From Providencia vermicola (GTDB lineage Bacteria; Pseudomonadota; Gammaproteobacteria; Enterobacterales; Enterobacteriaceae), in contig NZ_CP048796.1 of assembly GCF_010748935.1 (NCBI RefSeq), positions 1,615,001 to 1,679,000 on the forward strand: 64,000 bases of DNA, given 5' to 3'. Below the pieces are notes generated by a model. That model had not been told where the DNA came from. It saw nothing but the letters and a program-made list of their open reading frames with translations, and made no database searches. This document shows positions 37,551 through 47,700 of the stretch, one piece after another; the stretch's first letter is position 1; every line of letters begins with the position of its first letter. Position numbers and translations under genes: made by a program.

Positions 37551-37657
37551 CGTCTTTCTATAGACAATATTCTTAACCAATGCGCTTTTCGTGAGCTACA
37601 CGATAGGTAGGTGCTGTTAAACGACATTGGTATTCTAGTTCGAGAAACTAAGCACTT

Positions 37658-38179
37658 ATGGATTATTTTACTCTTTTTGGGTTAACACCCAGCTATGCGA
37701 TAGACAATGAACAACTAGCTCAATGTTTTCAATCGCTACAGCGTCAATATCATCCAGATCGCTTTGCAACCTGTACTGAACAGGAAAAAATGCAAGCGCT
37801 TCAGCAGGCTGCAACCATAAATGCGGCTTACCAAGCCCTTCGTCATCCACTAAAACGTGCAGAATATCTGTTGTTATTACAAGGTATTGATATTAATAAC
37901 GAACAACATACTATGCATGATACTGCATTTTTAATGGAACAACTTGAGCTACGCGAAGAACTAGACAATATCGAGCGCCACAGTGAGGCGAACGATTTAC
38001 TCACTGAGTTTATGGCTAAAGTAAAACAGATGCAAAAAACGCGCTCTCTTGTGATGGTTGAACAACTTGATCGTGAGCAGTGGGAACAGGCGGCTGACAC
38101 AGTACGAAAATTACGTTTTCTCGATAAACTGCAACAACAGGCAGAACAGCTCGAAGAACGTTTACTGGATGATTTTTAA
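37658..38179 (+). CDS. hscB: J-type co-chaperone HscB
   Basis: 173 residues. The J domain has the HPD motif in '[12 protein letters not shown]', and a C-terminal three-helix domain ('[19 protein letters not shown]', '[20 protein letters not shown]') binds IscU. It delivers IscU to HscA and stimulates its ATPase. It is 11 bp from hscA. Confidence 0.96.
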   Translation: MDYFTLFGLTPSYAIDNEQLAQCFQSLQRQYHPDRFATCTEQEKMQALQQAATINAAYQALRHPLKRAEYLLLLQGIDINNEQHTMHDTAFLMEQLELREELDNIERHSEANDLLTEFMAKVKQMQKTRSLVMVEQLDREQWEQAADTVRKLRFLDKLQQQAEQLEERLLDDF

Positions 38180-38190
38180 GAGAAACGATT

Positions 38191-40041
38191 ATGGCTTTAC
38201 TGCAAATCAGCGAACCGGGTATGACGGCTGCACCTCACCAACGTAAGTTAGCAGCGGGTATTGATCTCGGCACAACTCACTCTTTGATAGCGACTGTGCG
38301 TAGCGGTGAGGCGGCGGCTTTGCCTGATCACGAAGGACGCTATTTATTACCTTCTGTTGTTAATTATCAGGCTGATAATAAACAGGTCGGCTGGGCAGCG
38401 AAACAATTAGCTGAACGCGATCCTGTAAATACCATCATCTCCGTCAAACGGATGGTGGGGCGTTCATTGGCCGATATTCAACAGCGTTATCCTGAGCTAC
38501 CTTATAATTTTACGGCAAGTGAAAATGGTTTACCGTTTATTCAAACCGCTGCGGGGCAAGTTGATCCGATTCAAGTCTCTGCTGACATTTTAAAAACGCT
38601 AGCGAAGAGGGCAGAAGCAACGTTGGGGGGGGAAATGGACGGTGTGGTGATCACTGTTCCTGCTTACTTTGATGATGCCCAGCGCCAAGGTACAAAGGAT
38701 GCAGCCCGTCTTGCAGGATTGCATGTCCTGCGTTTGTTAAATGAGCCTACGGCTGCCGCTATTGCTTATGGTCTTGATTCAGGACAAGAAGGGGTTATTG
38801 CCGTTTATGATTTAGGCGGAGGAACATTTGACGTTTCTATCTTACGCCTGAGTCGTGGTGTTTTTGAAGTGTTAGCGACAGGTGGCGACACAGCCTTGGG
38901 TGGTGATGATTTTGACCATGTGCTAGCACAGTGGATTGCAGAGCAAGCAGGCTTAGTCACTCAAGGTAACCACCATTTAACCCGTCAGTTATTAAATGTC
39001 GCTACAGACGCTAAAATTGCCCTCAGTGAGGCAAATACAGCATCAATTAACTTGCCACAATGGCAAGGTGAAATTCAACGTGATGTCTTTGAGCAACTGA
39101 TCCAAAACCACGTAAAACGTACACTGATGGCGTGTCGTCGTGCCTTGAAAGATGCACAAGTAGAGCCAGAAGATGTACTTAATGTGGTGATGGTTGGTGG
39201 TTCGACGCGTGTGCCTCTCGTCAGAAATAAAGTGGGCGAGTTCTTTGGCAAACAGCCCCTTACCTCGATTGATCCAGATAAAGTGGTTGCAATAGGAGCG
39301 GCTATTCAAGCGGATATTTTGGTCGGAAACAAACCGGATAGCGACATGCTATTATTGGATGTGATCCCTCTATCTCTAGGCCTTGAAACAATGGGCGGAC
39401 TGGTAGAAAAAATTATTCCCCGTAATACCACGATACCTGTAGCACGAGCTCAAGAATTTACCACGTTTAAAGACGGGCAAACGGCGATGTCGGTTCATGT
39501 CGTTCAAGGTGAGCGTGAGATGGTTGCTGATTGTCGTTCATTAGCCCGCTTTACATTACGTGATATTCCTCCGATGCCAGCGGGGGGCGCACATATTCGT
39601 GTCACCTTCCAAGTTGACGCGGATGGTTTATTAAGCGTGAGTGCCATGGAAAAATCGACAGGCGTTGCAGCTTCGATTCAAGTCAAACCATCATATGGTC
39701 TCACGGATACTGAAATTTCAAGCATGATTAAAGATTCAATGACTAACGCGCAAGATGATCTTAGTGCGCGCCGCTTAGCGGAGCAAAAAGTTGAAGCTGC
39801 AAGAGTCCTTGAAAGTTTGACAAGTGCATTAGCACAAGATGCCAATCTATTGACTCCAGAAGAAGAGTCAGCGATTGATAATGCAGTCAATGTTTTAATT
39901 GAAGCGGTAGAAGGTACAGACCCTACCGCTATTGAGAATGCCATTAAACAACTGGATAAGCAATCACAGGAGTTTGCTGCGCGTCGAATGGATGCTTCTA
40001 TTCGTCAAGCGTTATCAGGCCAATCTGTGGATGAGATATAA
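38191..40041 (+). CDS. hscA: Hsp70-type chaperone HscA
   Basis: 616 residues. The ATPase domain is clear ('[20 protein letters not shown]', '[20 protein letters not shown]', '[15 protein letters not shown]'), followed by a substrate-binding domain ('[17 protein letters not shown]') and a helical lid. It is specialised for IscU and drives cluster release. The phosphate loop reads GTTHSL where E. coli has GTTNSL, a small change. It ends 2 bp before fdx. Confidence 0.97.
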   Translation: MALLQISEPGMTAAPHQRKLAAGIDLGTTHSLIATVRSGEAAALPDHEGRYLLPSVVNYQADNKQVGWAAKQLAERDPVNTIISVKRMVGRSLADIQQRYPELPYNFTASENGLPFIQTAAGQVDPIQVSADILKTLAKRAEATLGGEMDGVVITVPAYFDDAQRQGTKDAARLAGLHVLRLLNEPTAAAIAYGLDSGQEGVIAVYDLGGGTFDVSILRLSRGVFEVLATGGDTALGGDDFDHVLAQWIAEQAGLVTQGNHHLTRQLLNVATDAKIALSEANTASINLPQWQGEIQRDVFEQLIQNHVKRTLMACRRALKDAQVEPEDVLNVVMVGGSTRVPLVRNKVGEFFGKQPLTSIDPDKVVAIGAAIQADILVGNKPDSDMLLLDVIPLSLGLETMGGLVEKIIPRNTTIPVARAQEFTTFKDGQTAMSVHVVQGEREMVADCRSLARFTLRDIPPMPAGGAHIRVTFQVDADGLLSVSAMEKSTGVAASIQVKPSYGLTDTEISSMIKDSMTNAQDDLSARRLAEQKVEAARVLESLTSALAQDANLLTPEEESAIDNAVNVLIEAVEGTDPTAIENAIKQLDKQSQEFAARRMDASIRQALSGQSVDEI

Positions 40042-40043
40042 TT

Positions 40044-40379
40044 ATGCCTAAAATAGTTTTTTTACCTCATACAGAGTTATGTCCGGAAGGTGCGGTTGTT
40101 GATGCACAACAGGGCGAGTCGATTTTAAATGTTGCATTGCGTTCAGGTATTGAACTTGAGCATGCATGCGAGAAATCATGTGCTTGTACTACATGTCATT
40201 GTATTGTTCGTGAAGGATTTGATTCCCTAGAAGAAAGCAGTGAATTAGAAGATGACATGCTTGATAAAGCGTGGGGATTAGAGCCAGAAAGTCGCTTAAG
40301 CTGTCAAGCGCTCGTTGCTGACGAAGATTTGGTTGTTGAGATCCCAAAATATACAATTAATCACGCTCGTGAACATTGA
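40044..40379 (+). CDS. fdx: [2Fe-2S] ferredoxin Fdx
   Basis: 111 residues, adrenodoxin-type. Cluster ligands are in '[16 protein letters not shown]' (CX5CX2C) with the fourth Cys in 'SRLSCQALV'. It gives electrons for cluster assembly on IscU. Confidence 0.97.
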   Translation: MPKIVFLPHTELCPEGAVVDAQQGESILNVALRSGIELEHACEKSCACTTCHCIVREGFDSLEESSELEDDMLDKAWGLEPESRLSCQALVADEDLVVEIPKYTINHAREH

Positions 40380-40412
40380 TACTGATACAATCAACTGTGT
40401 GGGGAAACGAAG

Positions 40413-40613
40413 ATGAGCCTTAAATGGTCTAATAGCCGAGAAATCGGCGAAGCATTGTATGATGCGTATCCGGATTTGGATCCAAAAACAGTACGTTTCA
40501 CAGATATGCACCAATGGATTTGTGAATTAGAAGATTTTGATGATGACCCACAAAAATCTAATGAAAAAATCTTAGAAGCCATTTTGTTAGTTTGGCTAGA
40601 TGAGTTTGAATAA
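40413..40613 (+). CDS. iscX: Fe-S assembly modulator IscX
   Basis: 66 residues, acidic ('[20 protein letters not shown]'), with the standard start [17 protein letters not shown]. It binds iron and IscS and modulates cluster assembly. It is the last gene of the isc operon proper; a terminator follows. Confidence 0.96.
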   Translation: MSLKWSNSREIGEALYDAYPDLDPKTVRFTDMHQWICELEDFDDDPQKSNEKILEAILLVWLDEFE

Positions 40614-40632
40614 TGGCCAAATTGAATCGATG

Positions 40633-40656
40633 AACCGGGCGAACAGTCCGGTTTTT
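40633..40656 (+). terminator. Terminator after iscX
   Basis: AACCGG (40633-40638) pairs with CCGGTT (40648-40653) and is followed by T. Confidence 0.7.
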
Positions 40657-40770
40657 ATTTATGAGCACTATCTTGATACCTATTTAGCCTCTAATAAGTT
40701 AAGTTACTTTTATCAGCTATAGAAATAGATAAAAGCTGCCTGTAAAAAAACAGATAAAGTGGGAGAAACA

Positions 40771-42066
40771 ATGACAAAACAGATTATGCCAGTAATGATT
40801 TCATTTGAAGCCGCAGCTCCTTGTTGGGGTGAAGGTGCACTGATCAGTTCTGGTGATAAAGGAATCACTATTCATTTAAAACATCCAGGCAAGCTTTGTG
40901 CAGTACAAAGCGCAGGACGTAAATTGGATAGCCAAGGTATTCGTAATGTTTCTTTGACAGGTGAAGGTTGGGATCTGGAAAAAAGTTGGGCATTTTGGCA
41001 AGGTTTCCGTGCACCAAAAGGGGCGAGAACAATTGAATGGCCAATTTTGCCAGAAGCTGAACGCCAAGAGTTAGAAAGTCGTATCCGTACGATTGATTGG
41101 GTGCGTGATGTGATTAACGCGCCAGCTGAAGAGCTAGGTCCTGAGCAATTAGCGCAACGTGCTATTGATTTACTATGCCACATCGGAGCTGAAGAAATCA
41201 GCTATCGCATTATTAAAGGCGAAGACCTACTTGAGCAAGGTTATGCAGGTATCCATACTGTCGGTCGTGGCTCAAACCGCTCTCCGGCCTTATTAGCACT
41301 GGATTACAACCCAACTGGTAATGCGAATGCACCTGTTTTTGCTTGTCTTGTTGGTAAAGGCATTACCTTTGATTCAGGTGGTTACAGTATTAAACCTTCT
41401 GCATCAATGAATTCAATGAAGGCAGATATGGGCGGTGCTGCAACATTGGTTGGTTCATTGGCACTGGCGATTAATCGTGGTTTGAAAAAACGCGTCAAGT
41501 TATTCCTCTGTTTGGCGGATAACATGGTCAGTAGTAACGCGTTTAAATTAGGTGATATCATTCGTTACCGTAATGGTAAGTCAGTGGAAGTGATGAATAC
41601 AGATGCCGAAGGCCGTCTGGTTTTAGCTGATGGTTTGATTGATGCATGTAAAGAAAAACCCTCTTTAATTATTGATGCCGCCACGTTAACCGGCGCAGCA
41701 AAAACAGCGGTGGGTAACGACTATCATTCCGTACTCAGCTTTGACGATAAATTAGTGGCTGACTTAATGGATTCTTCCGATGCAGAACATGAGTTGTTCT
41801 GGCGTCTGCCATTAGCCGAATTCCACCGTCAGCAGCTGCCATCAAGCTTTGCTGATTTGAATAATATCGCAGCACCATCTAATACGGCGGGGGCGAGTAC
41901 CGCAGCGGCATTTTTATCTCATTTTGTTGAAAACTACCGCCAAAATTGGCTACATATCGATTGTTCAGCCACTTATCGCAAATCTCCGGTTAGTCTGTGG
42001 GCTGAAGGTGCCACGGGAATTGGAGTGAGAACAATTGCGAACTTGCTGATGAAAAAAGCAGGCTAA
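40771..42066 (+). CDS. pepB: Peptidase B (leucyl aminopeptidase family M17)
   Basis: 431 residues from the ATG at 40771, with GGGAG about 7 bp before; a GTG at 40759 is in frame. The two-metal active site is visible: '[17 protein letters not shown]', '[13 protein letters not shown]' and '[14 protein letters not shown]'. It releases N-terminal residues from peptides in the cytoplasm. It follows the isc operon as in E. coli but has its own upstream region. Confidence 0.95.
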   Translation: MTKQIMPVMISFEAAAPCWGEGALISSGDKGITIHLKHPGKLCAVQSAGRKLDSQGIRNVSLTGEGWDLEKSWAFWQGFRAPKGARTIEWPILPEAERQELESRIRTIDWVRDVINAPAEELGPEQLAQRAIDLLCHIGAEEISYRIIKGEDLLEQGYAGIHTVGRGSNRSPALLALDYNPTGNANAPVFACLVGKGITFDSGGYSIKPSASMNSMKADMGGAATLVGSLALAINRGLKKRVKLFLCLADNMVSSNAFKLGDIIRYRNGKSVEVMNTDAEGRLVLADGLIDACKEKPSLIIDAATLTGAAKTAVGNDYHSVLSFDDKLVADLMDSSDAEHELFWRLPLAEFHRQQLPSSFADLNNIAAPSNTAGASTAAAFLSHFVENYRQNWLHIDCSATYRKSPVSLWAEGATGIGVRTIANLLMKKAG

Positions 42067-42084
42067 AAGGTTATTCGTTTTCTT

Positions 42085-42124
42085 AACAGGCACGAAAGGG
42101 GCGACTTTTCGTGCCTGTTTTTTT
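42085..42124 (+). terminator. pepB terminator
   Basis: A perfect 13-bp stem (AACAGGCACGAAA / TTTCGTGCCTGTT) is followed by T5. Confidence 0.9.
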
Positions 42125-42154
42125 ATTATAGTTACAATTATTTTTACATAGGGC

Positions 42155-42616
42155 ATGAGCATGTCGCAGCAATATGAATCGAATAAACCTTTAAGCGCCG
42201 ATAATGATATTGAATTTACTGAGTTAATTATCCCTGAAGGGGCCTCATTAAAACTCAGTGTGCTTGAAACAGAACCTGAAGCATTGACGGAAGCTTTAAT
42301 CGAATGCTTTAAGCAACACAAAGTAGTCCGTCGTGCCTTTTTAGTTTCTGCCCAAGCTGATGATGATACTGACGAAGCCATACTTATGGTGGCATTGGAG
42401 TTTGTACCCGGAACTGAAAATATCGATGAGATTATTCATCAAGCGGGGACTTTAGCTTGTGAGTATTTAAATGATAATGAGTCTATTGATTTTTGTTTAG
42501 TTAACGAAGCTGAAAAAGGGATTAGCCATTTTATCACTGAACATGTTCAACCTTTCTACCAGCGTAAGTTAGGTAGTTGGCTACGCGATACTATCCCGAT
42601 TAAAAATACCAAGTAA
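42155..42616 (+). CDS. sseB: SseB-like protein, C-terminal domain only
   Basis: 153 residues. The C-terminal part ('NEAEKGISHFITEHVQPFYQRKLGSWLRD') clearly matches the end of E. coli SseB (enhanced serine sensitivity protein), and the locus directly after pepB is the sseB position. E. coli SseB is about 258 residues; the N-terminal SseB domain is missing here and replaced by a short acidic leader ('QQYESNKPLSADNDIEFTEL'). No upstream remnant of that domain is seen between pepB and this start. The function of SseB is poorly known. Confidence 0.75.
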   Translation: MSMSQQYESNKPLSADNDIEFTELIIPEGASLKLSVLETEPEALTEALIECFKQHKVVRRAFLVSAQADDDTDEAILMVALEFVPGTENIDEIIHQAGTLACEYLNDNESIDFCLVNEAEKGISHFITEHVQPFYQRKLGSWLRDTIPIKNTK

Positions 42617-43094
42617 GTTTCCGCAGTGGGCTAGATAATGGCTCACTGTGCTTTTGGCCCGCCGTTGTTCTTTCTTATCTAATCACTATTTCCTCTAGCC
42701 CAAATAGCAGGGCGATATTTTGAGCACGTGTTCGAATTCTTCTGTTTTTCAGAGTAACTTTCACGGCGAAGTAGCTGAGTCGCTAATGACCCTTTCTGCG
42801 CTTAAGTGATACGGTTATCGTGCAATGACAAGCAGTAGGGGCACACTGTTTCTGCTAATTAGAAATAGTTAAATGACATCAATATGGCTAGATCACGAGA
42901 TGATACTTTGAGCTATGCTAACGGCGTAAATACTTTATGATGAGTTTGTTTGTGATGAGTCACGTTATCGCTTGAAATAGGACGAGTGTAGGGTCATTTC
43001 AAATGTGATGCCCTTTCTAAGGCAATAATCCATTGCACCTAAAAATAAATATCTACGATGATTTTTATAGGTTTATTTTAGATAAGGCTCAATA
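42617..43094. other. Intergenic region between sseB and rpn
   Basis: 478 bp. A weak CAGTG/CACTG hairpin near 42624-42650 could end sseB transcription. I see no gene, tRNA or clear repeat. Confidence 0.5.
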
Positions 43095-44033
43095 ATGAAA
43101 AAAGTACAACGACACTCAGCTCATGATGCGGCATTTAAAGGTTTTATGGCGCAAATAGAGAATGCTAAAGATTTTTTCCATTTTCATTTACCTGCTCACA
43201 TCCATGCGCTCTGTGATTTTGAAACACTCGCGTTAACCAATTCTTCTTTCATCGATAAACAGCTGCGTTCACGGTTATCTGACGTATTATATTCGGTCCA
43301 AACCGCAGAGGGTGATGGGTATATTTATTTACTTGTTGAGCATCAATCGTCACCTGATAAATTGATGGCTTGGCGATTAATGCATTATGCATTTTTAGCT
43401 ATGAATCAACATTTACAACAAGGTCATAAACACTTACCGCTCGTGGTGCCTGTTTTATTCTACCACGGAGATTGCTCGCCTTATCCATATTCACAACGAT
43501 GGACAGATTGTTTTCCATTAGCGGATGTGGCGAAGGATTTATATACCCGCTCTTTTCCCTTGGTTGATGTCACAGTCATTGATGATAATGAACTTGTTAA
43601 TTACCGTAAGGTTGCCATCATGGAATTAGCCATGAAACATAAACATTTACGGGATGAAAGTGAACACGTGATCTCCTTATTGGCTCAGGCGCTCAATAAT
43701 CACTATAATACTGATAGCGATGTTATTACTATTCTCAATTATTTATTTTTTACGATGGATGCAGCAAATGTTGAGAAAATAGTCCAACAATTGAGTGAAA
43801 AAACTGAAAAGCATCAAGAGGTTATTATGAGTATCGCACAACGTTTGCAAGAGAAAGGTGCCAAAGTGGGCTGGGCAAAAGGGCACCAGAAAGGATTGGA
43901 AGAGGGCCTTGAAAAAGGAAAGCATGAGGCAAACCTAGCGACAGCAAGAACGCTTTTAAAAAACGGTATTAGTCTTGAGTTAATTATGGAAAGCACCGGG
44001 CTAAGCCGAGAAGAACTTATTTCTCTTCAATAA
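43095..44033 (+). CDS. Rpn family recombination-promoting nuclease (full-length, RpnL)
   Basis: 312 residues, PD-(D/E)XK nuclease of the Rpn/Transposase_31 family ('SAHDAAFKGFMAQIENAKDF'). The likely catalytic residues are Asp63 ('RSRLSDVLYS') and Glu82-x-Gln84 ('YLLVEHQSS'). A helical middle part follows, then a C-terminal segment with a short KGLEEGLEKG repeat and 'LLKNGISLELIMESTGLSREEL'. Rpn proteins are DNA endonucleases; some act as toxins and in phage defence, restrained by a small C-terminal protein made from inside the same gene. The internal start is visible here (43827). The gene is alone between sseB and yfhM and is followed by a duplicate of its own 3' end. Confidence 0.88.
   Translation: MKKVQRHSAHDAAFKGFMAQIENAKDFFHFHLPAHIHALCDFETLALTNSSFIDKQLRSRLSDVLYSVQTAEGDGYIYLLVEHQSSPDKLMAWRLMHYAFLAMNQHLQQGHKHLPLVVPVLFYHGDCSPYPYSQRWTDCFPLADVAKDLYTRSFPLVDVTVIDDNELVNYRKVAIMELAMKHKHLRDESEHVISLLAQALNNHYNTDSDVITILNYLFFTMDAANVEKIVQQLSEKTEKHQEVIMSIAQRLQEKGAKVGWAKGHQKGLEEGLEKGKHEANLATARTLLKNGISLELIMESTGLSREELISLQ
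43827..44033 (+). CDS. Predicted nested RpnS antitoxin within rpn
   Basis: An in-frame ATG at 43827 (MSIAQRLQEKGAKVG) is preceded by AAGAGG at 43816-43821 with a 5-bp spacer, a better ribosome site than many real genes have. It gives a 68-residue protein identical to the Rpn C-terminus. For E. coli Rpn proteins such internally translated C-terminal proteins (RpnS) have been described as direct inhibitors of the toxic full-length form. Production here is inferred from the site and the family. Confidence 0.6.
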   Translation: MSIAQRLQEKGAKVGWAKGHQKGLEEGLEKGKHEANLATARTLLKNGISLELIMESTGLSREELISLQ

Positions 44034-44154
44034 TATGATAAGTTCCCCGTTTTGTTGATGCGAAAGGCGCTCTTTTCTTGAATTATTGCTCTTAAACGTT
44101 GAGAAAATAATCCAACAATTGAGTGAAAAAACTGAAAAGCATCAAGAGGTTATT

Positions 44155-44457
44155 ATGAGTATTGCACAACGTTTGCAAGAGAAAGGTGCCAAAGTGGGCT
44201 GGGCAAAAGGGCACCAGAAAGGATTGGAAGAGGGCCTTGAAAAAGGCATTGAAAAAGGCATTGAAAAAGGCCTTGAAAAAGGTATTGAAAAAGGCATTGA
44301 AAAAGGCCTTGAAAAAGGTATTGAAAAAGGCATTAAAAAAGGAAAGCATGAGGCAAACCTAGCGACAGCAAGAACGCTTTTAAAAAACGGTATTAGTCTT
44401 GAGTTAATTATGGAAAGTACTGGACTAAGCCGAGAAGAACTTATTTCTCTTCAATAA
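44155..44457 (+). CDS. Stand-alone RpnS-like protein with expanded 4-residue repeat
   Basis: 100 residues from the ATG at 44155, with the same AAGAGG-TTATT-ATG start as the nested gene. It is identical to the 68-residue RpnS at both ends, but the EKGL unit is expanded into nine consecutive EKG(I/L) units, adding 32 residues. In characterised RpnS proteins a dimer-forming helix carries four-residue repeats of variable number, so this is a plausible antitoxin variant with a longer helix. Expression needs a transcript reading through from rpn or an own promoter. Confidence 0.55.
   Translation: MSIAQRLQEKGAKVGWAKGHQKGLEEGLEKGIEKGIEKGLEKGIEKGIEKGLEKGIEKGIKKGKHEANLATARTLLKNGISLELIMESTGLSREELISLQ
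44235..44342 (+). repeat. 12-bp tandem repeat array (9 units)
   Basis: Nine units of (C/T)(A/C)TTGAAAAAGG encode repeated IEKG/LEKG. Unit types recur in a roughly 36-bp order (CATT, CCTT, TATT), suggesting expansion in blocks of three units. The parental copy has one unit at 43907-43918. Confidence 0.95.
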
Positions 44458-44512
44458 TATGATAAGTTCCCCGTTTTGTTGATGCGAAAGGCGCTCTTTT
44501 CTTGAATTATTG

Positions 44513-44797
44513 TCTTCGCATATTATAAGTCGTCGCAATATTTTCTATTGATATATTTGCTCATTATTTTTATACCCGCTATTGCCTATTTCACCCGCCG
44601 TATTGCCCCAAATAGTAAGATTTTTTCCGTTTTGTCTTATAGGTGCTCACCGCACAATCTGTTAAATTATATAATTGATTGATACAAACTATTTTAGTTT
44701 TCGCCTATTTTATCATCAGGTCAAAATTTTTATTGCTCTCATTGAGTTAGATGAGAGTGAAAGCTCAATATATTAACTATTAAAGGAAGAATCGGTC
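44513..44797. other. Intergenic region upstream of yfhM
   Basis: 285 AT-rich bp between the rpn duplication and yfhM. It contains no open frame of note; it should hold the yfhM promoter, and an AAGGAAG ribosome site lies about 8 bp before the ATG. Confidence 0.5.
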
Positions 44798-47700
44798 ATG
44801 AATCAACATTTTAGTTGGGCTTCATTGGCGGGTCTAAAGACAAAAAAACGTTATATTGCAGCGGCATTAGCTTCTGTCATTGCACTAACGGGTTGTGATA
44901 ACACAGACGACACAAGCAAAAAAGATACAAATATTGCAGCAGAAAACAAATCAACGGTAGAAAATCCAACGAAGACTGCACCACTTGCAACGGAAAATAA
45001 ATCTGCAACGAAATTATCTAAAGAAGAGATGATCAAGCGTTATGCAGGTAAAGAGTTAACGATTCTTGATGCCTCTGAGTTACAGCTAGATGGCGCGAGT
45101 GCAATTGTCGTTACTTTCTCTGTTCCCCTAGAGCAAAACCAAGATTTTAGCCAATTTTTAAATTTAGTTGATGTTAAATCAGGTAAGTTAGATGGCGCTT
45201 GGGAGCTATCTGATAATCAAATGGAGTTGCGCTTTCGCCATATACCGCCATCAAGAGAGCTAAATCTTACGGTCAATACGGGGATCAAAGCGGTCAATGA
45301 ACGGACAATAACTCAACCATTTGAGAAAAAATTACAAACGGCACAAATTATCCCGACAGTTGGGTTTGCAAGTAAAGGCTCCTTATTACCTAGCAAAGTT
45401 GCACAAGGCTTGCCAGTTATCGCATTGAATGTCGATAAAGTGGATGTGAACTTTTTCCGCATTGATGAAAAACAATTGCCACAATTTTTGGCAATGTGGC
45501 AATACCGTAGTAATTATGAATATTGGTATTCAGAAGAGTTCCTCAATAAAACCGAACTTGCCTACACAGGGCGTTTTGACCTAAATCCAACCAAAAATAC
45601 TCGTGAAACGGTTTTATTGCCGCTGAAAGAGATTAAAGAACTCCAGCAAGATGGTGTTTATTTAGCGATTATGCAAAAAGCAGGTAGCTATAGTTATCAA
45701 TTCCCTGCAACCGTATTTACGCTCAGTGATATTGGCGTGTCATTGCATAGCTATCAAGATCAGGTTGATGTATTTACACAATCACTGGCAAAAGGTTCTG
45801 CACTAAAAGGCGTGGAATTACGTATTCTTGATGAAAAAGGGCAATTAGTTAATAAAGCCACTACTGATGGTGATGGGCATGCCAAATTAGATAAGTTAGC
45901 GGGTGGGAAACTATTGTTAGCGACCCTTGATGGTCAAACAAGTATGATTGACCTGACACAGCCAGCACTAGACTTATCCGAGTTTGATATTTCAGGTCCA
46001 GTTGGTTATGCAAAACAGTTCTTTGTGTTTGGCCCTAGAGATTTGTATCGCCCAGGTGAATTGTTATTGGTGAATGGTTTATTACGTGATGGTGATGGCC
46101 AGCCAATTAAGGCTCAGCCAGTTAAAGTCGATGTTTTAAAAACCGATGGGCAAGTCGTTAGAAGTTTTGTGTGGCAGCCTGAACAAGATCACAATGGGTT
46201 ATACCAGTATCAATACGAAATTCCAAAATCCGCTGAAACAGGCGGCTGGTCTTTACGCTTTGATTTAGGTGATGGTTCACCGTTGCGTTACTATAAATTC
46301 AACGTTGAAGATTTCATGCCTGAGCGCATGGCATTGGAGATGAGTGCTCAAGAAAAACCTATTCTGAATAATGAGCCTGTTGAGTTTGATATTCAGGGGC
46401 GTTATTTATATGGCGCACCAGCCGCAGGTAATGAACTTCAAGGACAAATTTTTATTCGACCTGACCGTGAAGCGGTAGCAAAACTACCCGGTTTTGAATT
46501 TGGTTTTGAAAATGAGGAAGGGCTACAACGTAAGCTGGATGAGTTTGATTTAACATTAAATGATAGTGGTGAAACCGTTATCGCTGTACCCCAGAGTAAT
46601 TGGGAATCTTTGCGTTCACCAATTAAAGTTATTGCACAAGCGAGTTTATTGGAAGCGGGGGGGCGCCCTGTGACTCGCCGAGCAGAACAGGCGGTATGGC
46701 CGGCGAAAGCAATGGTTGGTATTCGTCCATTATTTAATAAAAAAGAAATTTATGATTATCGGACTGACCGTTACACACAGCGCTATAACGTCGATGAAAA
46801 CTCTCTTGCTGAATTTGAACTGGTATTTGCTGACGCGGCAGGTAATAAGCTTGCGGCCGAAAATTTAACCGCTCGTTTAGTCTATGAACGCCGTGATTAT
46901 TTCTGGAGCTGGTCAGAAAGTGGTGGCTGGACATCAAATTATGATCAAAAAGATTTGATGATGGCGAATGAAAACATCAAGATTGAAAAAGATGGTACTG
47001 CGAAAGTGTCTTTCCCAGTTGATTGGGGTTCTTTCCGTCTTGAAGTGATTAATGAAGATAATAAATTAGTTAGCAGCCTACAATTTTGGGCGGGTTATTC
47101 ATGGCAAGATAATGCGGGTGGTAATGGGGCTATACGCCCTGATCAAGTAAAACTAAGCTTAAATAAACCTGCATATTTACCTGGAGAAAAAGCAAAAGTT
47201 CGAGTGGAATCTCCTAAAGCGGGCAAAGGCTATATTTTGCTTGAATCCAGTAGTGGTCCGCTATGGTGGCAAGAGATTGACGTCCCTGAAAAAGGGATGG
47301 AAATTGAAGTGCCTGTTAATAAAGAATGGGCACGCCATGATCTTTATATCACTGCGGTAGTTGTACGCCCAGGGGATGATTCGAAAGAGGCGACAGTAAA
47401 ACGCGCTATCGGTGTACTCCATCTACCATTGGCGGATGAGAATCGTAAAATTGGCTTATCACTGACCGCACCCACAAAGATGCGACCTAATCAAGATCTT
47501 ACCGTTAAAGTGAAAGCAACCGCGCAAGATGGTAAACCATTACCTGAAAAAGTGAATGTGTTGTTGTCCGCGGTAGATACGGGTGTCTTGAACATTACTG
47601 ATTTTAAAACCCCTAATCCGTATGAAGCCTTCTTTGGGCGCAAACGTTATGGCGTAGACCAATACGATGTATATGGTCACTTGATTGAGGGGCAGGGCAA

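Larger units (their letters stand above)
44086..44457 (+). pseudogene. Duplicated 3' fragment of rpn lacking the nuclease domain
   Basis: The open frame carries the last part of Rpn ('VEKIIQQLSEKTEKHQEV' onward) without the nuclease domain. Its only upstream start is a poor TTG at 44086. As a nuclease it is dead, but the internal ATG at 44155 keeps the good ribosome site of copy 1, so it may still yield an RpnS-type protein (see the entry at 44155). Confidence 0.7.
43770..44512 (+). repeat. Tandem duplication of the rpn 3' end
   Basis: 43770-44088 (319 bp: last 88 codons of rpn plus 55 bp downstream) is repeated at 44098-44512 (415 bp), separated by 9 bp. The copies differ by only a few substitutions apart from a 96-bp expansion of a 12-bp repeat in copy 2 (319 + 96 = 415). 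The downstream flank after each stop codon (ATATGATAAGTTCCCCGTTT and on) is also repeated, showing a DNA-level duplication. Confidence 0.95.

Noticed and set aside
44235-44342. Repeat array considered as a CRISPR
   Set aside because: Units are 12 bp without spacers and encode an in-frame protein repeat.
44092-44349. Open frame on the minus strand rich in Phe and Asn over the repeat
   Set aside because: It is the antisense of the EKG repeat and has no independent support.
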